From: CAYJLW01 sp964370965
GTDB taxonomy: Bacteria; Actinomycetota; Acidimicrobiia; UBA2766
NCBI GenBank assembly: GCA_964370965.1
Contig: CAYJLW010000126.1
Span: forward strand, 1 to 6,829
DNA: 6,829 nucleotides
Reading direction: 5' to 3'
Shown here: positions 5,801-6,829 of the stretch, piece by piece
Numbering within the stretch: position 1 is the stretch's first letter
Layout of the letters: every line of letters starts with the position of its first letter
The notes under the pieces: model-generated
The model's input: only the letters and a program-made list of their open reading frames with translations
Told to the model about the DNA's origin: nothing
Database searches by the model: none
Made by a program: the position numbers and the translations under genes

Positions 5801-6613
5801 GGCGCCGGGGCGTCCTCGTCGGACACGCCGATGATGAGCGACTTCGGGGGCCCGTCGCTGGGCCGCCTCGACGGCGACTCCCTGCCCGACGTCGCCATGC
5901 CCACGGCCGGTCTCGGCCGGGGCGCGGACAACCTCCTGCCGGACAAGCAGTCCCCGGCGGATCCCCATGTCACGGCCTGGAACGGCCGCACGGGCGCCAC
6001 GCTCGCGGGTTTCCCGCAGACCGCCGCGGACGTGGCGTTCTTCGTGACGCCGGGCATCGTGGACGTCGACGACGACGGCCACAACGAGGAGATCGTGGGC
6101 AACGGCGTGTACACGATCGACGCCGTCCGTTTCGGGGGCGCGGACGCCTCGGGCTGGCCGAAGCTCACGGGCGGATGGACGGTCGGCACCCCCGGCGTGG
6201 GGGACTGGGACGGCGACTGCCGGGCCGAGCTCGCCCAGATCCGCCGCGACGGCGTCCTGCTCGTGTGGCACACGAGGGCGCGGGCGAGCAGTCTCACGGA
6301 GTGGCCGCAGTACGGCCGCACGCCCGGCCTCACGGCGAACTTCTCCGACTTGCTGGCGGTGGGCCCCGACTGCCCGCCGCCGCCTTCGTCACCGCCCCCA
6401 CCTCCGCCCCCGGCCCCTCCTGCGTCCCCCCCGCCTGCCGCCGGGGGTGTCGCCGGCGCCACGGCGAAGCCGAAGCGGCGCCGCTGCCGCGTCGTCCGGA
6501 GCCGCAAGGGCAGACGCCGGAAGGTCTGCCGCCGCGCCCGTTCCCGCCGTTCCCGCCGGTCTCGCCGGACGCGTCCGCGCCGGACGCGCCGGACGCGTCG
6601 GACGAGCCGCTGA
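2807..6613 (+). CDS. Secreted S8 subtilisin-like protein with FG-GAP/VCBS repeats, Pro-rich spacer and basic tail
   Basis: The protein has 1268 residues. A signal peptide covers about 1–33: a hydrophobic core near 13–27 and an AGA-D cleavage site. The S8 catalytic domain spans about 95–475, with D116 (IAVLDSGI), H221 (YGHGTGE) and S375 (TGRSSGMMG). The usual oxyanion Asn (AAGN) is replaced by SMADE, probably D311. Between D116 and H221 lie acidic loops resembling Ca-binding sites: 151–162, 168–179 (DxNxNGxxDxxD) and 188–200. Residues about 480–640 look like a beta-rich linker domain. Eight FG-GAP/VCBS-like repeats follow, with DxDGDG-type cores at D653, D722, D785, D858, D956, D1022, D1088 and D1135, probably one beta-propeller that binds Ca and a surface ligand. 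A proline run (about 1190–1210) leads to a 48-residue tail with 26 Arg, 4 Lys and Cys1227/Cys1241. The start is the ATG at 2807, with AGGGGG upstream. It is transcribed away from the sulfur operon and seems monocistronic. Substrate unknown; whether it is an active protease is open because of the oxyanion change and GRS in place of GTS. Confidence 0.9.
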   Translation: MGACASGFGWWRVAATALMAVIVGVTGVTPAGADVPYPAPPAGTDPADYPAYTHVVGPEGLPEEYDHDDYKSSSKQSDNPALRDHPQQLDGVIGPSLDRAWETTTGRPDVLIAVLDSGIMWRDDDMADLARKAHVNLGEAVPPCGVGSRGDCSGDGVFNIADFGDVADRNANGLADPEDLILDPAFSDGVDDDANGYVDDISGWDFLYGDNDPLDEVNYGHGTGEAQDSAAEAGNGHGVGTCPNCMFLPVRVGDSFITEAQRFAAGVLFALDSGAHVVQEALGLLTNTTQTQQAVDAAYDRGVPVVASMADEASKHPNLPVNLERTMAVNSITDTESELLAPEQYLSLNGCTNYGGHIFVSVPSDGCSSEATGRSSGMMGLLQSAARDAVATGGLASYGDLAGDPRVRNPISANEAYQVFRASADDIDFSTPEPGHPETANNFFVGALLDFLRTTTRYPSTKGWDATHGYGRVNARRMVEMVRAGVVPPEAEIDTPLWFDYLPVSGAVPVTGRVAALRSGSYSYRVEWTPGLQAPPYPGGDTWHAVGEAHGLTAPVEGTLATLDLADVARVLPGGGAGAPLTPDGRPDEERFSVRIRVVVTTGDAVDCEGARAAACGVDQKQVFVHDDPDLVDGFPARAVAGSTGGPAFAQLDGAGGPEMVMADNDGLVHAWHPDGSEAPGWPTHTEPASWWPAASPTAEADGIAWPYASILVGTPNTADLDGDGTPEVAVADLDGEVHVFEHDGTARPGFPVGIDRRFSTQDARNRFNRMKPGMVMPPVAADLDADGRLELVAGALDRHVYAWHEDGTPAAGFPVLLVDPAKVAAVDPVSHHVAFREDADPELGGEIVAAAAIGDLDGDGRPEIVIGAQEQYEEAPNYGPLPIGGGNTRLYAIRPDGAAHTDGPADPGGPLRVGRHPNPQAYLPGWPVRMGMFQLDMLPSIGDGVNAPAAIGDLDGDGGPEVVATAPLAPLYVWNPDGTSAYGTDFLGNAVTASNAPGAGASSSDTPMMSDFGGPSLGRLDGDSLPDVAMPTAGLGRGADNLLPDKQSPADPHVTAWNGRTGATLAGFPQTAADVAFFVTPGIVDVDDDGHNEEIVGNGVYTIDAVRFGGADASGWPKLTGGWTVGTPGVGDWDGDCRAELAQIRRDGVLLVWHTRARASSLTEWPQYGRTPGLTANFSDLLAVGPDCPPPPSSPPPPPPPAPPASPPPAAGGVAGATAKPKRRRCRVVRSRKGRRRKVCRRARSRRSRRSRRTRPRRTRRTRRTSR
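6566..6607 (+). repeat. Degenerate 9-nt tandem repeat in the tail of the subtilase gene
   Basis: Four units of CGGACGCGN, one variant ending GAGC and one pair separated by a 6-nt CCGCGC insert, encode repeated Arg-Thr-Arg. They lie in frame in the last 15 codons. The pattern suggests slippage-driven growth of the basic tail. Confidence 0.6.
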
Positions 6614-6626
6614 GGTCAGCGCAGAC

Positions 6627-6666
6627 GGGAGAGCCGGCGCTCCGAATGCGCTCGGCGCGAGCTCCC
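6627..6666 (+). terminator. Probable transcription terminator after the subtilase gene
   Basis: A GC-rich hairpin begins 14 nt after the stop codon. GCCGGCGC (6633–6640) pairs with GCGCTCGGC (6648–6656), with one bulged T and a 7-nt loop. An outer GGGAG/CTCCC stem (6627–6631 with 6662–6666) extends it. There is no T-run, as is often the case in high-GC actinomycetes, so the assignment rests on position and stem strength. Confidence 0.45.
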
Positions 6667-6700
6667 GAGCCAGGTGGCCACCGGGACCGGCAGTCTGACC

Positions 6701-6743
6701 TGATGCCGATTTCCCGGTGTTCCGGGACGGGACGACGGCATCA
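6701..6743. repeat. Two-tier inverted repeat near the right edge
   Basis: TGATGCCG (6701–6708) is mirrored by CGGCATCA (6736–6743). Inside them TCCCGG (6712–6717) is mirrored by CCGGGA (6722–6727) around a TGTT loop. It could be a second, possibly bidirectional, terminator between convergent genes, or a structured end of a mobile element, since the outer arms begin TG and end CA. Confidence 0.5.
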
Positions 6744-6829
6744 CTTTGGGGGCGTGTCCTGGTGGGGGTTGGCCGAAGTGAAGCTCCTATGTCAAGAGGG
6801 AAGTTCTAGGCGGCTTCGGCGGTGTTGGC
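6744..6829 (-). mobile_element. Possible end of an insertion element or of a convergent gene, cut by the window edge
   Basis: From 6744 the composition changes to less GC-rich, T- and A-containing sequence unlike the rest of the window. On the minus strand a frame enters from the right edge and stops at TAG (6806–6808), the last residues reading ANTAEAA. The remaining stretch, with CTTCACTTCGG and CCCCCAAAGTGATGCC on the minus strand, resembles in style the spacer between a transposase-operon stop codon and the element end, as in IS21-type elements. Only eight codons are visible, so neither the gene nor the family can be confirmed. Confidence 0.2.

Noticed and set aside
2822..6271. A 1149-codon open frame on the minus strand opposite the subtilase gene
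   Set aside because: It is the antisense shadow of a very GC-rich gene. Its translation is Val/Gly/Arg/His-rich with no recognisable domain, while the plus strand has a signal peptide, catalytic motifs and repeats.

Overview
The window is very GC-rich, and third codon positions in its genes are almost all G or C. It has leaderless-style promoter geometry, a cysH–nirA pair like that of mycobacteria, and a secreted protein with an Arg/Lys-rich two-cysteine tail. Together these suggest a high-GC actinomycetote. The tail and the subtilase type remind me of Thermoleophilia (Solirubrobacter-like) bacteria, but that placement is an inference.

Left part (1–2700, minus strand): an assimilatory sulfur-reduction operon. 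A promoter at 2671–2699 drives a leader of about 190 nt. The leader holds a possible 41-codon leaderless upstream ORF and two hairpins that compete at one junction. Next comes cysH, an APS reductase of the 4Fe-4S type. It is coupled by a TGATG overlap to a ferredoxin-type sulfite/nitrite reductase that runs off the left edge. CysH would reduce APS to sulfite, and the reductase would take sulfite to sulfide for cysteine synthesis. The reductase carries a complete CX5C...CX3C cysteine set in both halves, whereas well-known single-chain enzymes have it only in the C-terminal half.

Right part (2700–6613, plus strand): a divergently transcribed gene for a 1268-residue exported subtilisin-like (S8) protein. 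Its order is signal peptide, catalytic domain with acidic Ca-binding-like inserts, a beta-rich linker domain, eight FG-GAP/VCBS-type repeats, a proline-rich spacer and a strongly basic tail. It appears unrelated to the sulfur operon.

Right edge (6614–6829): a GC-rich hairpin just after the stop codon, probably a terminator. It is followed by a second inverted repeat and a sequence that may be the end of an insertion element. No gene can be firmly called there.
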